Shown here piece by piece: positions 24,529 through 33,003 of a stretch of 64,000 bases of DNA. The position numbers and the translations under genes were made by a program. This DNA comes from an uncultured Oscillospiraceae bacterium (lineage in GTDB: Bacteria > Bacillota > Clostridia > Oscillospirales > Ruminococcaceae): NCBI GenBank assembly GCA_900542145.1, contig UQMF01000005.1, positions 94,655 through 158,654 on the forward strand, given 5' to 3'. Position 1 is the first letter of the stretch; each line of letters opens with the position of its first letter. Under the pieces are notes generated by a model that had not been told where the DNA came from, ran no database searches, and saw nothing but the letters and a program-made list of their open reading frames with translations.

Positions 24529-26814
24529 TTGGATACGAAGAATATTGCAGAGATACAGCGCCTGGCGGAGTCCGGCGGAGCGCAGGGGAACGGAGTGAAC
24601 GAGGTGTTTTCCCGGGTGTACTGCGCCGTCAGGGAAACTCTCGGGATCACTCCCTATGCGGAGCAGCTGGGCGCGGCGCTGGCGCTTTCCGGGCATAATA
24701 TGGTCCAGATGCAGACAGGCGAGGGAAAGACTCTCTCCGCTGTGTTCGCAGCGTGCCACGAAGCGCTCTCCGGCGGTCAGGTGATGATACTGACTTTCAA
24801 CGACTATCTTGCAAAGCGCGACTATGAGTGGATGAAGCCCGTCTATGACAAGATGGGCGTATCCATCGGCTGCGTTACATCGGATACGCCCCGGGAACAG
24901 CGCCGGGATATTTACCGCAGCCAGGTGGTGTATCTCACCGCCCGGGAGGCAGGATTCGACTACCTGCGGGATTTTGTGTGCTATTCCACGGACGAGATGG
25001 TGTTCCCGGACAAGCTGAATTTCGCCATCGTGGACGAAGCCGACAGCATTATGATAGACGAAGCGCGTATTCCGCTGGTTATCGCCGGGGACATCGACGT
25101 GCAGGACGACGGCTCCACCGCCGATGTGTACGCAAAGGTCAGCGGATTCACCGGGGAGGACTACGGAATCGACGAGGACAGCCGCAACGTCTATCTCACC
25201 GACGAGGGCGCGGACAAGGCGGAATCCCTCTTTGACTGCGATATTTACGGCGAGGAGAGCACCGGGCTGCTGGCGAAGATATGCGCCTGCATAAAGGCGC
25301 GCGTAATGCTTGCCGAGGACAAGGACTACATAGTCAAGGACAACGGAATCCTCCTGGTGGACGAATTCACCGGCAGAGCCGCTCCGGGGCGCGTATTCCC
25401 CGGCGACCTCCAGGCGGCGGTCGAGGCGAAGCACGGACTGAAGATAACCTCCCGTGGGCGGATCATGGGCAATATCGCGCTGCAGTACTTCCTGCGGCTG
25501 TTCCCGAAAATCGCCGGAATGACCGGCACCGCGGAGCAGTCCAGGGAGGAATTCGACACGATTTACGGACTGCCCACCGTCGTTATTCCGACACGGCTGA
25601 CCTGTCAGCGCACGGACCACCCGATGGAGATATACTACAACGCGGAGGAAAAGCGTCGCGCAGTCATTTCCGCCATTAAGGAAGCCAACGCGATCAGTCG
25701 TCCGGTGCTGGTGGGCACGGAAAGCATCAGCGAATCCGAGAGCCTTGCGGCGGAGCTTGAGAAGCTGGGAATCTCCTGCGCGGTGCTCAACGCGAAAAAT
25801 GACGAGGCGGAAGCGGAGATAATATCCCGTGCCGGAGAGCCGGGCGCGGTCACAATATCCACGAACATGGCAGGACGCGGCGTGGACATCAAGCTGGGCG
25901 GCGCAGACTGCCACGCAAAGTCAGAGGTGGAAGCCGCCGGGGGACTGCTGGTGCTTGCAACGGCAATGCGCGAAAGCTCCCGTATCACACAGCAGCTGCG
26001 CGGACGCGCCGGACGTCAGGGCGATGTGGGCGAGAGCCGATTCTTTACGGCGCTGGACGATGAGATAATGACCAAGAACGACCTGCGCTCCCTTGCCGGC
26101 AGGCATTACCCCACGCAGCCGGTGAGCGGCGCAATCGAGGACAAGTCCCTGTTGAAGGAAGCGGAGCGAGTTCAGCGTATCAGCGAGGGCGGCGCCTTTG
26201 ACGACCGCGTGAACCTGATGAAATACACCCTTATCGGCGAGAAGCACCGCTCCATGACCTTTGAGAAGCGCACCGCGCTTCTGGAGGGAACCTACGACAG
26301 CGACCTCTGGCAGAAGCACGCTCCGGAACTTTACACCCAGGCGGCGGAGCGCTTCGGGGAATCCGCGCTCCAATCCAGGCAGAATATCGTCCTGGCGGCG
26401 CTGCTTAACGAGTTCTGGTGCGACTACCTGGATTACACCGCCTATCTCCGGGAGGGAATACATCTCACCCAGATAGCCGGACGCGACCCTGCGGAGGAAT
26501 ACAACATCGCCTGCGAGGAGTACTACAACAGCGCGGCGGAGAGCCTGCCGGAGCGCATGGCGGAGAAGCTGGAGGAGCTGATGGAATGCGGCTCCCTGGA
26601 GGATTACAAGCCGCTTATGCCCAGCCGGACCTACACCTACCTGCTCAACGACACCGGCGAGGAATTCAAGCGCAAGCCTATACTCATGAACATATTCTCC
26701 GACGAGCCGGAGGAAAAGCCGAAAAAGACCGAGGAGTACACCTCCGTTCCGGACGACCAGCCAGAGGAGAAGCCCAAAAAGGGATTTTTCGCAAAACTAT
26801 TCGGAAAGAAGTAA
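24529..26814 (+). CDS. secA2: SecA-family translocase ATPase, probably accessory SecA2
   Basis: A 761-residue protein starting at TTG 24529, seven bases after AAGGAG. Walker A MQTGEGKTLSAV is at about 60-70, followed by TFNDYLAKRDYEWM, FAIVDEADSIMIDEAR and a C-terminal motor half with ISTNMAGRGVDIKLGG and QQLRGRAGRQGD. It is shorter than housekeeping SecA (about 840-900) and lacks the C-terminal Cys-rich zinc tail, ending KKGFFAKLFGKK after a Pro/Lys-rich linker. Both features fit an accessory SecA2. Its position behind the O-acetylation pair suggests a dedicated envelope role, by inference only. Confidence 0.82.
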   Translation: MDTKNIAEIQRLAESGGAQGNGVNEVFSRVYCAVRETLGITPYAEQLGAALALSGHNMVQMQTGEGKTLSAVFAACHEALSGGQVMILTFNDYLAKRDYEWMKPVYDKMGVSIGCVTSDTPREQRRDIYRSQVVYLTAREAGFDYLRDFVCYSTDEMVFPDKLNFAIVDEADSIMIDEARIPLVIAGDIDVQDDGSTADVYAKVSGFTGEDYGIDEDSRNVYLTDEGADKAESLFDCDIYGEESTGLLAKICACIKARVMLAEDKDYIVKDNGILLVDEFTGRAAPGRVFPGDLQAAVEAKHGLKITSRGRIMGNIALQYFLRLFPKIAGMTGTAEQSREEFDTIYGLPTVVIPTRLTCQRTDHPMEIYYNAEEKRRAVISAIKEANAISRPVLVGTESISESESLAAELEKLGISCAVLNAKNDEAEAEIISRAGEPGAVTISTNMAGRGVDIKLGGADCHAKSEVEAAGGLLVLATAMRESSRITQQLRGRAGRQGDVGESRFFTALDDEIMTKNDLRSLAGRHYPTQPVSGAIEDKSLLKEAERVQRISEGGAFDDRVNLMKYTLIGEKHRSMTFEKRTALLEGTYDSDLWQKHAPELYTQAAERFGESALQSRQNIVLAALLNEFWCDYLDYTAYLREGIHLTQIAGRDPAEEYNIACEEYYNSAAESLPERMAEKLEELMECGSLEDYKPLMPSRTYTYLLNDTGEEFKRKPILMNIFSDEPEEKPKKTEEYTSVPDDQPEEKPKKGFFAKLFGKK

Positions 26815-26816
26815 TT

Positions 26817-28178
26817 ATGTCAACTGTATGTGCAATAGCAACGCCGCCGGCAGCCGGGGGCATTTCGGTGATAAGGATATCCGGCGAGAAGGCGGCTGAG
26901 ATAGCCGGCCGGGTATTCCGCCCGGTATCCGGGAAAAGCGCGGAGGAACTTCCGGGCTACCGCGCCGCCTATGGGAAAATATACGACGGCGATGAACTGC
27001 TGGACGACGGAGTGCTGCTGATGTACCGTGCGCCGCACAGCTACACCGGCGAGGACACCGCGGAGATATCCTGCCACGGCGGAATCTATGTCACGCGCCG
27101 GGTGCTTTCCGCCTGCGTCAAGGCAGGCGCCCGGCCGGCAGGTCCCGGTGAGTTCACTAAGCGTGCCCTGCTCAATGGAAAGCTGTCGCTGACCCAGGCG
27201 GAGGCAGTCGCAGATATAATCAGCGCCCAGGGCGGACAGTTCCTGAGCTGCGCAAACGGACAGCGCGACGGAGCGCTGTTCCGCCGCATGGAGGACTGCG
27301 CGGCAAAGATAATGGAGGTTTCAAGCCAGATATCAGCCTGGATAGACTACCCGGACGACGACACTCCGGTGGTGACGCAGGAATGGCTGACCGAGAAGCT
27401 GTCCACGGTGCAGGATATGTTCCGGGAACTGCTTGCAGGATATGACGCCGGGCGCATGCTCCGGGAGGGTATCTCCTGCGCGATAGTCGGCAAGCCCAAC
27501 GCCGGTAAATCCACGCTGATGAACAGCCTTGCCGGGCAGCAGCGCAGCATAGTTTCGGATATCGAGGGAACCACCCGGGATATCGTGGAGGAAACTGTGT
27601 CCCTGGGGGATATAGTCCTGCGTATCGCGGACTGCGCCGGGATACGGGAAACCTCCGACCCCATCGAGAAGATAGGCGTGGACATCATGCTCAGGCGACT
27701 GGAGAGCGCGGACATAATCCTGGCAGTATTCGACGGCTCCCGGGAGCTTTCCGCCGAGGACGAGCGGCTGATGAAGCTGCTCTCCGGGAAGAATACCGTG
27801 GCGATAGTCAACAAATCCGACCTGCCGCAGAAGCTGGACTGCGCCGCGATAGAATCCGTCCTGGGGACTCCCGTGAAGCTGTCCGCAAAGCAGGATAATA
27901 CTGCGGCGCTCCTTGAAAGAGCTGTCAGCGAGCGGCTTGATCTGGATCGGCTGGACCCGGACGCCGGATTCATTGCCAACGAGCGTCAGCGCGACTGTAT
28001 CATCAGGGCTTCGGAAGCTGTGGACGGCGCACTTTCAGCCGCAGAACTCGGGGTAACTCCGGACGCGGTGGGCGTAATGCTGGAGCAGGCTCTTGACGCA
28101 GTTTACGAGCTTTCGGGAAAGCGTGCCGGGGACGAGGTCATAGACGAGGTATTCCGGCGCTTTTGTGTGGGGAAGTGA
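26817..28178 (+). CDS. mnmE: tRNA modification GTPase MnmE
   Basis: The start is the ATG two bases after the secA2 stop, reading MSTVCAIATPPAAGGISVIR, giving 453 residues. The family N-terminal domain binds tetrahydrofolate; the central G domain has GKPNAGKSTLMN (G1), DIEGTTRD (G2/G3 region) and NKSD (G4). The protein ends in FCVGK, the conserved C-terminal Cys-x-Gly-Lys. With MnmG it makes the cmnm5U34 modification on tRNAs reading two-codon boxes. mnmG is not in the window. Confidence 0.97.
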   Translation: MSTVCAIATPPAAGGISVIRISGEKAAEIAGRVFRPVSGKSAEELPGYRAAYGKIYDGDELLDDGVLLMYRAPHSYTGEDTAEISCHGGIYVTRRVLSACVKAGARPAGPGEFTKRALLNGKLSLTQAEAVADIISAQGGQFLSCANGQRDGALFRRMEDCAAKIMEVSSQISAWIDYPDDDTPVVTQEWLTEKLSTVQDMFRELLAGYDAGRMLREGISCAIVGKPNAGKSTLMNSLAGQQRSIVSDIEGTTRDIVEETVSLGDIVLRIADCAGIRETSDPIEKIGVDIMLRRLESADIILAVFDGSRELSAEDERLMKLLSGKNTVAIVNKSDLPQKLDCAAIESVLGTPVKLSAKQDNTAALLERAVSERLDLDRLDPDAGFIANERQRDCIIRASEAVDGALSAAELGVTPDAVGVMLEQALDAVYELSGKRAGDEVIDEVFRRFCVGK

Positions 28179-28187
28179 GGTTGACGC

Positions 28188-28805
28188 ATGAATATACTTA
28201 TAATAGGCTGCGGAAAGGTAGGCAGCGAGCTTGCCGCAATGCTGGACAAGCGCGGACATGACGTTTCCGTCACCGACCGCCACGAGGAAAGCTTCGAGAA
28301 GCTTCCGGCGGATTTCGGCGGATTCACCACCCCGGGAGTTTCCATCGACCAGGAGGTGCTGAAAAAGGCGGGCATCGAAAGCTGCGACGCCGTATGCGCG
28401 GTGACTGCGGACGACGACCTGAATATCATGGCGGCGCAGCTGGCGGCGAAGCTTTACCATGTGCCGAGGGTTTTCGCACGGATATCCGATCCGGCAAAGT
28501 CAGATGTTTTCAAGGGATTCGGCATACACACCGTCTGCACCACCACGCTGACCGCAGAGGCGGCTATGGCGGCGGTGGAGGACATCAGCGAGGAAACCAG
28601 CGTGTCAATACAGCACAATGTCGTGAGATTCGTCACGATGGACATGCCTGAGGAATTTGTGGGAATGCTTCCCGGGGATATAGAGCTTGAGGAAAACGAG
28701 AGCCTTTTCGCAATAATCCGCGAAAATGGAATGTTCCTGCTGTACACCGGGCAGGCGATAACGCTGGACAGGACTGACCGCCTGGTATTCGCACGGCAGT
28801 CCTGA
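28188..28805 (+). CDS. TrkA/KtrA-type K+ transport regulator
   Basis: A 205-residue protein with an N-terminal Rossmann domain (MNILIIGCGKVGSELA, glycine motif G-x-G-x-x-G at about 7-12, acidic end of strand two at VTDRHEE) and a C-terminal TrkA-C-like part ending ILYTGQ-type residues. It is the size of single-unit KtrA/KtrC proteins that bind nucleotides and gate a membrane K+ channel subunit. No trkH/ktrB gene is adjacent. The ATG lies 10 bases after the mnmE stop, with GTGAGG upstream. Confidence 0.85.
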   Translation: MNILIIGCGKVGSELAAMLDKRGHDVSVTDRHEESFEKLPADFGGFTTPGVSIDQEVLKKAGIESCDAVCAVTADDDLNIMAAQLAAKLYHVPRVFARISDPAKSDVFKGFGIHTVCTTTLTAEAAMAAVEDISEETSVSIQHNVVRFVTMDMPEEFVGMLPGDIELEENESLFAIIRENGMFLLYTGQAITLDRTDRLVFARQS

Positions 28806-28829
28806 CGGCGGAATTAAGGAGAGATACAT

Positions 28830-29477
28830 ATGTTCAGACTTGTAATATTCGACCTTGACGGAACTCTGCTGAATACCATCGGCGATCTTGCCGCGGCAGG
28901 AAACCATACACTTGCCGAGATGGGATTCCCACAGCATGAGGAGGACAAGTACCGCCATTTCGTGGGCAACGGTATCCCGAAGCTTATCGAGAGAATGCTC
29001 CCGGCAGGGCATGACAAGGCAACGGAGGAACGCGCATTCGCGATGTTCAACGAGTATTATTCCCGGCATAAATGCGACCACACGAAGCCCTATCCGGGAA
29101 TGCCGGAGCTTATCCGGGACATAAAGGCGCAGGGAGTTGTCTGCGGCGCGAATTCCAACAAGGCGGACGAATTCACCCGGGAGCTTATCCGGCTGAATTA
29201 CGGCGATGAGTTCGACCAGGTGATAGGGTTCGGCGCAGGATTCCAGCCGAAGCCGGACCCGGGCGCGGCGCTGGAGATAATCCGCCGCACCGGCGTAAAG
29301 CCGGAGGAGGCGCTCTATGTCGGCGACAGCGACGTGGATATCATGACCGGGCACAACGCCGGGATATCCGTCTGCGCGGCGCTCTGGGGATTCCGCGGCT
29401 ATGATGAGCTGGCGGCGCAGAATCCGACATTCTTTGCGCATGACGCCGCAGAGCTGAAGAAAATAATACTCGGCTGA
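28830..29477 (+). CDS. HAD hydrolase, phosphoglycolate-phosphatase-like
   Basis: A 215-residue HAD-superfamily phosphatase. Motif I is FDLDGTLLNT (about 6-15), with a helical cap containing FVGNGIPKLIERML. The motif III Lys lies in FQPKPDP and motif IV is YVGDSDVDIMTGHNAG. This is the Gph/PGP branch that hydrolyses small phosphate esters such as 2-phosphoglycolate; the substrate cannot be fixed from sequence. The start ATG has AAGGAGAG upstream. Confidence 0.88.
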   Translation: MFRLVIFDLDGTLLNTIGDLAAAGNHTLAEMGFPQHEEDKYRHFVGNGIPKLIERMLPAGHDKATEERAFAMFNEYYSRHKCDHTKPYPGMPELIRDIKAQGVVCGANSNKADEFTRELIRLNYGDEFDQVIGFGAGFQPKPDPGAALEIIRRTGVKPEEALYVGDSDVDIMTGHNAGISVCAALWGFRGYDELAAQNPTFFAHDAAELKKIILG

Positions 29478-29640
29478 GATATTGTGATATCAGATAAAAA
29501 CTGTTCTTCTGTGTTGTGTGTTTGCACAAAAAATCTCGCGTATCAAAGAAAAAGTTGTGAAAGTTGTGGACAAATCCGGAAAAACGTGATATACTGTAAA
29601 CAACGAAGCACATAAGTGCTATCACAGGAGGCGATCCATC

Positions 29641-30240
29641 ATGGCAAAACGTATAATCACAATCACCAGACAGTATGGCAGCGGCGGCCGCGAAATAGGC
29701 GAGAAGCTCGCCAAGCGCCTGGGTGTGGAATTCTTTGATAACAAGCTGCTCGACGTAGCGGCAAAGGACAGCGGAATCCACAAGACCCACTTTGAGGAAA
29801 GCGACGAGAGGCGCACCAACAGTTTCCTGTACCTGCTTTCCACCACATACGGCCAGGGCGGAGTGCCTTTTGACGACGCGCTTTTCTTCGCGCAGCTGAA
29901 TGCGATCCAGAAGATCGCAACGCAGGAATCCTGCGTTATCATCGGCAGATGTGCGGATTACGCCCTGCGCGACTTCAAGAACGTGCTGAATATCTACATA
30001 ACGGCACCGCTTGAGGACAGGATCCAGCGTGCGATCAACGCTTACGGAATTGCAGAGAAGCACGCGCCGAAATACGTTGAGCGTATGGATAAGCAGCGTA
30101 TGTCCTATTACAACTACTACACCGACAAGCGCTGGGGAACTGCGGAGAACTTCGAGATATGCCTTGACAGCTCCGCCCTCGGTATTGACGGCTCGGTAGA
30201 CCTCCTTGAGGATTTCGTGAACAAATATTTCAAGGACTGA
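29641..30240 (+). CDS. Cytidylate-kinase-like protein
   Basis: A 199-residue protein beginning MAKRIITITRQYGSGGREIG, whose P-loop variant GSGGREIGEKLAKRL is typical of the AAA_26/cytidylate-kinase-like family in Clostridia. Later segments are ESCVIIGRCADY and ITAPLEDRIQRAI. The family is often fused to or found beside other genes and its substrate is not established; it is not the standard cmk (about 220 residues with the NMP insert). It has its own leader and the ribosome site CAGGAGG. Confidence 0.83.
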   Translation: MAKRIITITRQYGSGGREIGEKLAKRLGVEFFDNKLLDVAAKDSGIHKTHFEESDERRTNSFLYLLSTTYGQGGVPFDDALFFAQLNAIQKIATQESCVIIGRCADYALRDFKNVLNIYITAPLEDRIQRAINAYGIAEKHAPKYVERMDKQRMSYYNYYTDKRWGTAENFEICLDSSALGIDGSVDLLEDFVNKYFKD

Positions 30241-30253
30241 CGGATAACTTAAC

Positions 30254-30286
30254 TGAAATCCCTGGCAGAAATGCCGGGGATTTTTA
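30254..30286 (+). terminator. Terminator of the kinase-like gene
   Basis: AAATCCCTGGCA/TGCCGGGGATTT stem with one G-T pair and a GAAA-type loop, followed by TTTATG. Confidence 0.75.
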
Positions 30287-30309
30287 TGTATAAAGATAAA
30301 GCGTTAGTC

Positions 30310-30338
30310 TTGACAAATTTCCGCTTGTGGTTTATAAT
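30310..30338 (+). promoter_or_regulatory. Promoter of the methyltransferase gene
   Basis: TTGACA (30310-30315), 17 bases, TATAAT (30333-30338): consensus. Confidence 0.88.
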
Positions 30339-30383
30339 ATATCCGGGTTTGTTTTAACTAACTATAACTTGCGAGGAGAAACT

Positions 30384-31190
30384 ATGAGCGAAGAAAAAAT
30401 AAAGCCGGTGCTCACCGGGTCAGCGGAAACCATGCTCCAGAGCTTCTATGCCCGGGCGAAGTATTCCAGGACAAAGAACCACAAATTCTATGACGCAAAG
30501 GCAATCGAGCTTGTGGAGAAGATAGACTATGACTTCTCCGGGGCAGAGAAGGATTCCACGATGAGCGACGGAGTTATCGCCCGTACCATCGTGTTTGACG
30601 AGATCGTCAGCGACTTCATCAAGGAGAATCCGGACTGCACGGTCGTGAATATCGCCTGCGGATTGGACACAAGATTCTATCGCATGGACAACGGGCGCAT
30701 AACCTGGTACAACATTGATCTTCCGGAAACTATCCAGGTCCGTGACGCAATCTACGGCGAGAGCGGAAGAGTGTCCACGATAGGGATTTCGGCGCTGGAT
30801 CCGGCGTGGGCGGAGAAGGTGACCAGGCGCGGCAAAATGCTCTTTGTCATCGAGGGGCTTACCATGTACCTCACCACAGAGGAGAACAGGAAAATGCTCT
30901 CGATAATCCGGGACAATTTCGACAACGCGACTGTCTTTCTGGAGTGCATATCCAAGCGGTGGGTCAACAAGGAGCACACCGAAAAATCCATTCAGAAAAC
31001 CGGTGCGAAGTTCGTTTTCGGTGCGGACACGTTCGATGACCTCGGTGATGTTGCGGAGGGATTCCGCAAGATAAAGGACGATGACATCGTTCGCGGCATG
31101 GCTATGATCATGCCGGTGCTGAAGCCGTTCCAGAAGATTCCGCTGGTACATAAGATAGCAGAAAAGATACTCATTTTTGAGAAGAAGTAA
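30384..31190 (+). CDS. Class I SAM-dependent methyltransferase, LCM/TcmP-like
   Basis: Starting at the ATG behind GCGAGGAG, the product has 268 residues. The SAM motif is VVNIACGLDTRFYRMDNG (about 87-104). An acidic strand-end D lies in WYNIDLPETI, and the later motif is MLFVIEGLTMYLT. This is the leucine carboxyl methyltransferase/TcmP-type family (PF04072-like), often annotated as putative O-methyltransferase in anaerobes. The substrate is unknown. The gene is monocistronic, with a perfect promoter. Confidence 0.85.
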   Translation: MSEEKIKPVLTGSAETMLQSFYARAKYSRTKNHKFYDAKAIELVEKIDYDFSGAEKDSTMSDGVIARTIVFDEIVSDFIKENPDCTVVNIACGLDTRFYRMDNGRITWYNIDLPETIQVRDAIYGESGRVSTIGISALDPAWAEKVTRRGKMLFVIEGLTMYLTTEENRKMLSIIRDNFDNATVFLECISKRWVNKEHTEKSIQKTGAKFVFGADTFDDLGDVAEGFRKIKDDDIVRGMAMIMPVLKPFQKIPLVHKIAEKILIFEKK

Positions 31191-31233
31191 TAAAGTGGAG
31201 CATTTCATTCTATGGCGCGAATCGTTTCAGCAG

Positions 31234-31269
31234 CGTTTCGGGCTTCTATTACGTTTCGGGCTTCTATTA
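31234..31269. repeat. Tandem duplication of an 18-bp unit
   Basis: CGTTTCGGGCTTCTATTA occurs twice head to tail (31234-31251 and 31252-31269), in the stretch between the methyltransferase gene and tRNA-Arg. Confidence 0.8.
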
Positions 31270-31293
31270 ATATAGTATCAGTCAGAAGCAAGC

Positions 31294-31321
31294 AAAACAG
31301 CCGTCCCACTCCGGGACGGCT
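31294..31321 (-). terminator. Terminator of tRNA-Arg
   Basis: Stem AGCCGTCCC/GGGACGGCT (31299-31307 with 31313-31321). On the minus strand it continues GTTTTGC. Confidence 0.65.
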
Positions 31322-31367
31322 GAGAAAATATCGGTACGGTTTCCACTGATTGATCGGTGGAAACGAC

Positions 31368-31442
31368 TGGCACCCCTTGTAGGAATCGAACCTACAACTG
31401 CCCCTTAGGAGGGGGCTGTTATATCCATTTAACTAAAGAGGC
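31368..31442 (-). tRNA. tRNA-Arg (anticodon CCU)
   Basis: On the minus strand the acceptor arms GCCTCTT and AAGGGGT pair with G-U closures. The anticodon stem GCCCC/GGGGC encloses CTCCTAA, giving anticodon CCU for AGG codons. The T arm holds GGTTCGATTCC. The discriminator G (31371) is followed by an encoded CCA (31368-31370). Confidence 0.93.
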
Positions 31443-31459
31443 GTGTGAATACATATGAT

Positions 31460-31488
31460 AGTATATCACAACAGGCGGCGAAATTCAA
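31460..31488 (-). promoter_or_regulatory. Promoter of tRNA-Arg
   Basis: On the minus strand TTGAAT (31483-31488), 17 bases, TATACT (31460-31465). Confidence 0.75.
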
Positions 31489-31750
31489 GAGCGAATAGAA
31501 AATTTGGCGATTTTGCATAAAATTCACGGTCAAATTTGTATGCCGGAGAGAATACGGAGTGAATACAGGCGCATAATACCCAGCAAATGAAGCAAAAATT
31601 TTTCTTGCTGACATTGCAGAATGCGCCTTTAGGTAAATTAAGCAAACGGGTTAAAACCGCATAGACAAAAGCTTTGAGCCGAATACTATTAAAGTGGTTA
31701 CAAACCGTTAACAATTGTGAATAAAACATCACGGAAAGATTTATACAAAT
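31489..31750. other. AT-rich intergenic stretch without a gene
   Basis: Between the tRNA-Arg promoter and the promoter at 31757. The only long minus-strand frame here (31466-31732) has no ribosome site and runs into the promoters. I see no structured element. Confidence 0.6.
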
Positions 31751-31756
31751 TGCACA

Positions 31757-31786
31757 TTGACGAAAGCCCCTTTAAAATGTTATAGT
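31757..31786 (+). promoter_or_regulatory. Promoter of the secreted-protein cluster
   Basis: TTGACG (31757-31762), 18 bases, TATAGT (31781-31786). The leader of about 100 bases ends in the strong ribosome site AAGGAGG. Confidence 0.65.
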
Positions 31787-31896
31787 GTATTACAAGGATA
31801 TCTGTGTCCCGATGCACATTTATGCCTTGTAAGGTAACTCCCCGACGGACAAGATATGTTACCGGACGGGCGAAACTATTAAGGAGGATTTTTATC

Positions 31897-32754
31897 ATGA
31901 AAATCGCAAAGATTCTTTCCGCTGCAGCTGCTGCTGTTGTAGCTGTATCCGCTGTTGCAGTAAGCGCAAGCGCTGACTTCCGTGCAATCACCGATGGTAC
32001 CCAGTACCTGCTGGCTGACGGCACAGGCAACTATGGTATCTGCCTGTTCTCCGACGGCACCAACAAGGACAATGTTCCTGCTATGTCCATCGATGGTCTG
32101 GATCTCGCTGCTATCACACACGTTGCATTCACATTCGACGTAATCGACGATGCTGACAACCGTGAATGGTGGGACGGCATGGGCGGCGGCGCTATCGTAG
32201 TTTCCGCACACTCTGACCTCACAACTACAGACGCTGATCTGTACAACAAGTACAACTGGGCAACTGCTGGCAACTTCTGGGGCGTAATTGATGAGGACCT
32301 CGGTCTTGAAACTATCGACGCTTCCAATGCAATCCAGGCAGTTAAGGTTGGCGACTACACCTACAAGATCGAAGCTGACGTTATCAACCCTGTTGCTAAC
32401 GGCGACATCGGCAACCTCTCCCTGTACAGAATCTTCATGCAGGCTTGGAGCTTCACAATGTCCGATATCGAAGTTATCAAGACCGAGCTGTCCGACGCTA
32501 ACGGCAACGTTCTCGCTTCCTTCGACGCTAAGGGCAACCTGACTCTCGGCGCTTCCTCTGCAGCTGCAGACGACACCGCTGCCGACGACGCTACTGCTGC
32601 TGATGACACTGCTTCTGACGCTACAAACGCAGGCACAACCACAACAACTCCTTCCAAGGGCTCTCCTGACACAGGCGTTGAGGGCGTAGCTGCCGTTGCA
32701 GGCGTAGCTGTTGTAGCTGCTGGCGCAGTTGTTCTCTCCAAGAAGAGAAAGTAA
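31897..32754 (+). CDS. Secreted, probably wall-anchored protein of unknown fold
   Basis: The ATG at 31897 follows AAGGAGG and gives 285 residues. It has a signal peptide (MKIAKILSAAAAAVVAVSAV, cleaved after ASA around residue 26), then a roughly 200-residue domain rich in Asp, Gly and Trp with a predicted beta character. The segment MSDIEVIKTELSDANGNVLA resembles the last strands of a jelly roll. A low-complexity Ala/Asp/Thr linker (about 217-250) leads to the tail SPDTG (256-260), a hydrophobic helix and KKRK, the layout of an LPxTG-like sortase signal. Codons are highly biased (GCT, GTT), suggesting very high expression. The domain could be carbohydrate-binding but I cannot name it. Confidence 0.82.
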   Translation: MKIAKILSAAAAAVVAVSAVAVSASADFRAITDGTQYLLADGTGNYGICLFSDGTNKDNVPAMSIDGLDLAAITHVAFTFDVIDDADNREWWDGMGGGAIVVSAHSDLTTTDADLYNKYNWATAGNFWGVIDEDLGLETIDASNAIQAVKVGDYTYKIEADVINPVANGDIGNLSLYRIFMQAWSFTMSDIEVIKTELSDANGNVLASFDAKGNLTLGASSAAADDTAADDATAADDTASDATNAGTTTTTPSKGSPDTGVEGVAAVAGVAVVAAGAVVLSKKRK

Positions 32755-32794
32755 TTTCTGCACGTCAGACATATTGACAGAATGATCTGAAAAA

Positions 32795-32924
32795 TTTCAA
32801 AAAATATTTTTGTTTTGCTGAAACTTTTTTCGGATCTGCCTTGACTACCGTAGTGCAATCGGGAAAATGAAAAAAATCAAAATATTTTGAAACTTTTTCG
32901 GTTTTCCCGTTGACTACAGGTGCG
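32795..32924. repeat. Two related segments upstream of the dockerin gene
   Basis: Two copies, 69 bases apart, of a segment with a T/A-rich CAAAAATATTT-like part, then GAAACTTTTT-CGG, and TTGACTAC-G--GTGC (cores 32820-32856 and 32889-32923). The TTGACT elements at 32841 and 32910 resemble -35 boxes but no -10 box is found at normal spacing. Confidence 0.6.
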
Positions 32925-33003
32925 TAAGACACAAAAACGTTTATTACATCCGAGTGCCCGATAACTCAGAGATGTTATAAAAAACAACATTAGGAGGACT
33001 ATT

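Noticed and set aside
24469..25914. 481-codon minus-strand frame opposite secA2
   Set aside because: Antisense to well-conserved SecA motifs, with no start signals.
31466..31732. 88-codon minus-strand frame
   Set aside because: No ribosome site, and it overlaps the tRNA-Arg promoter region.
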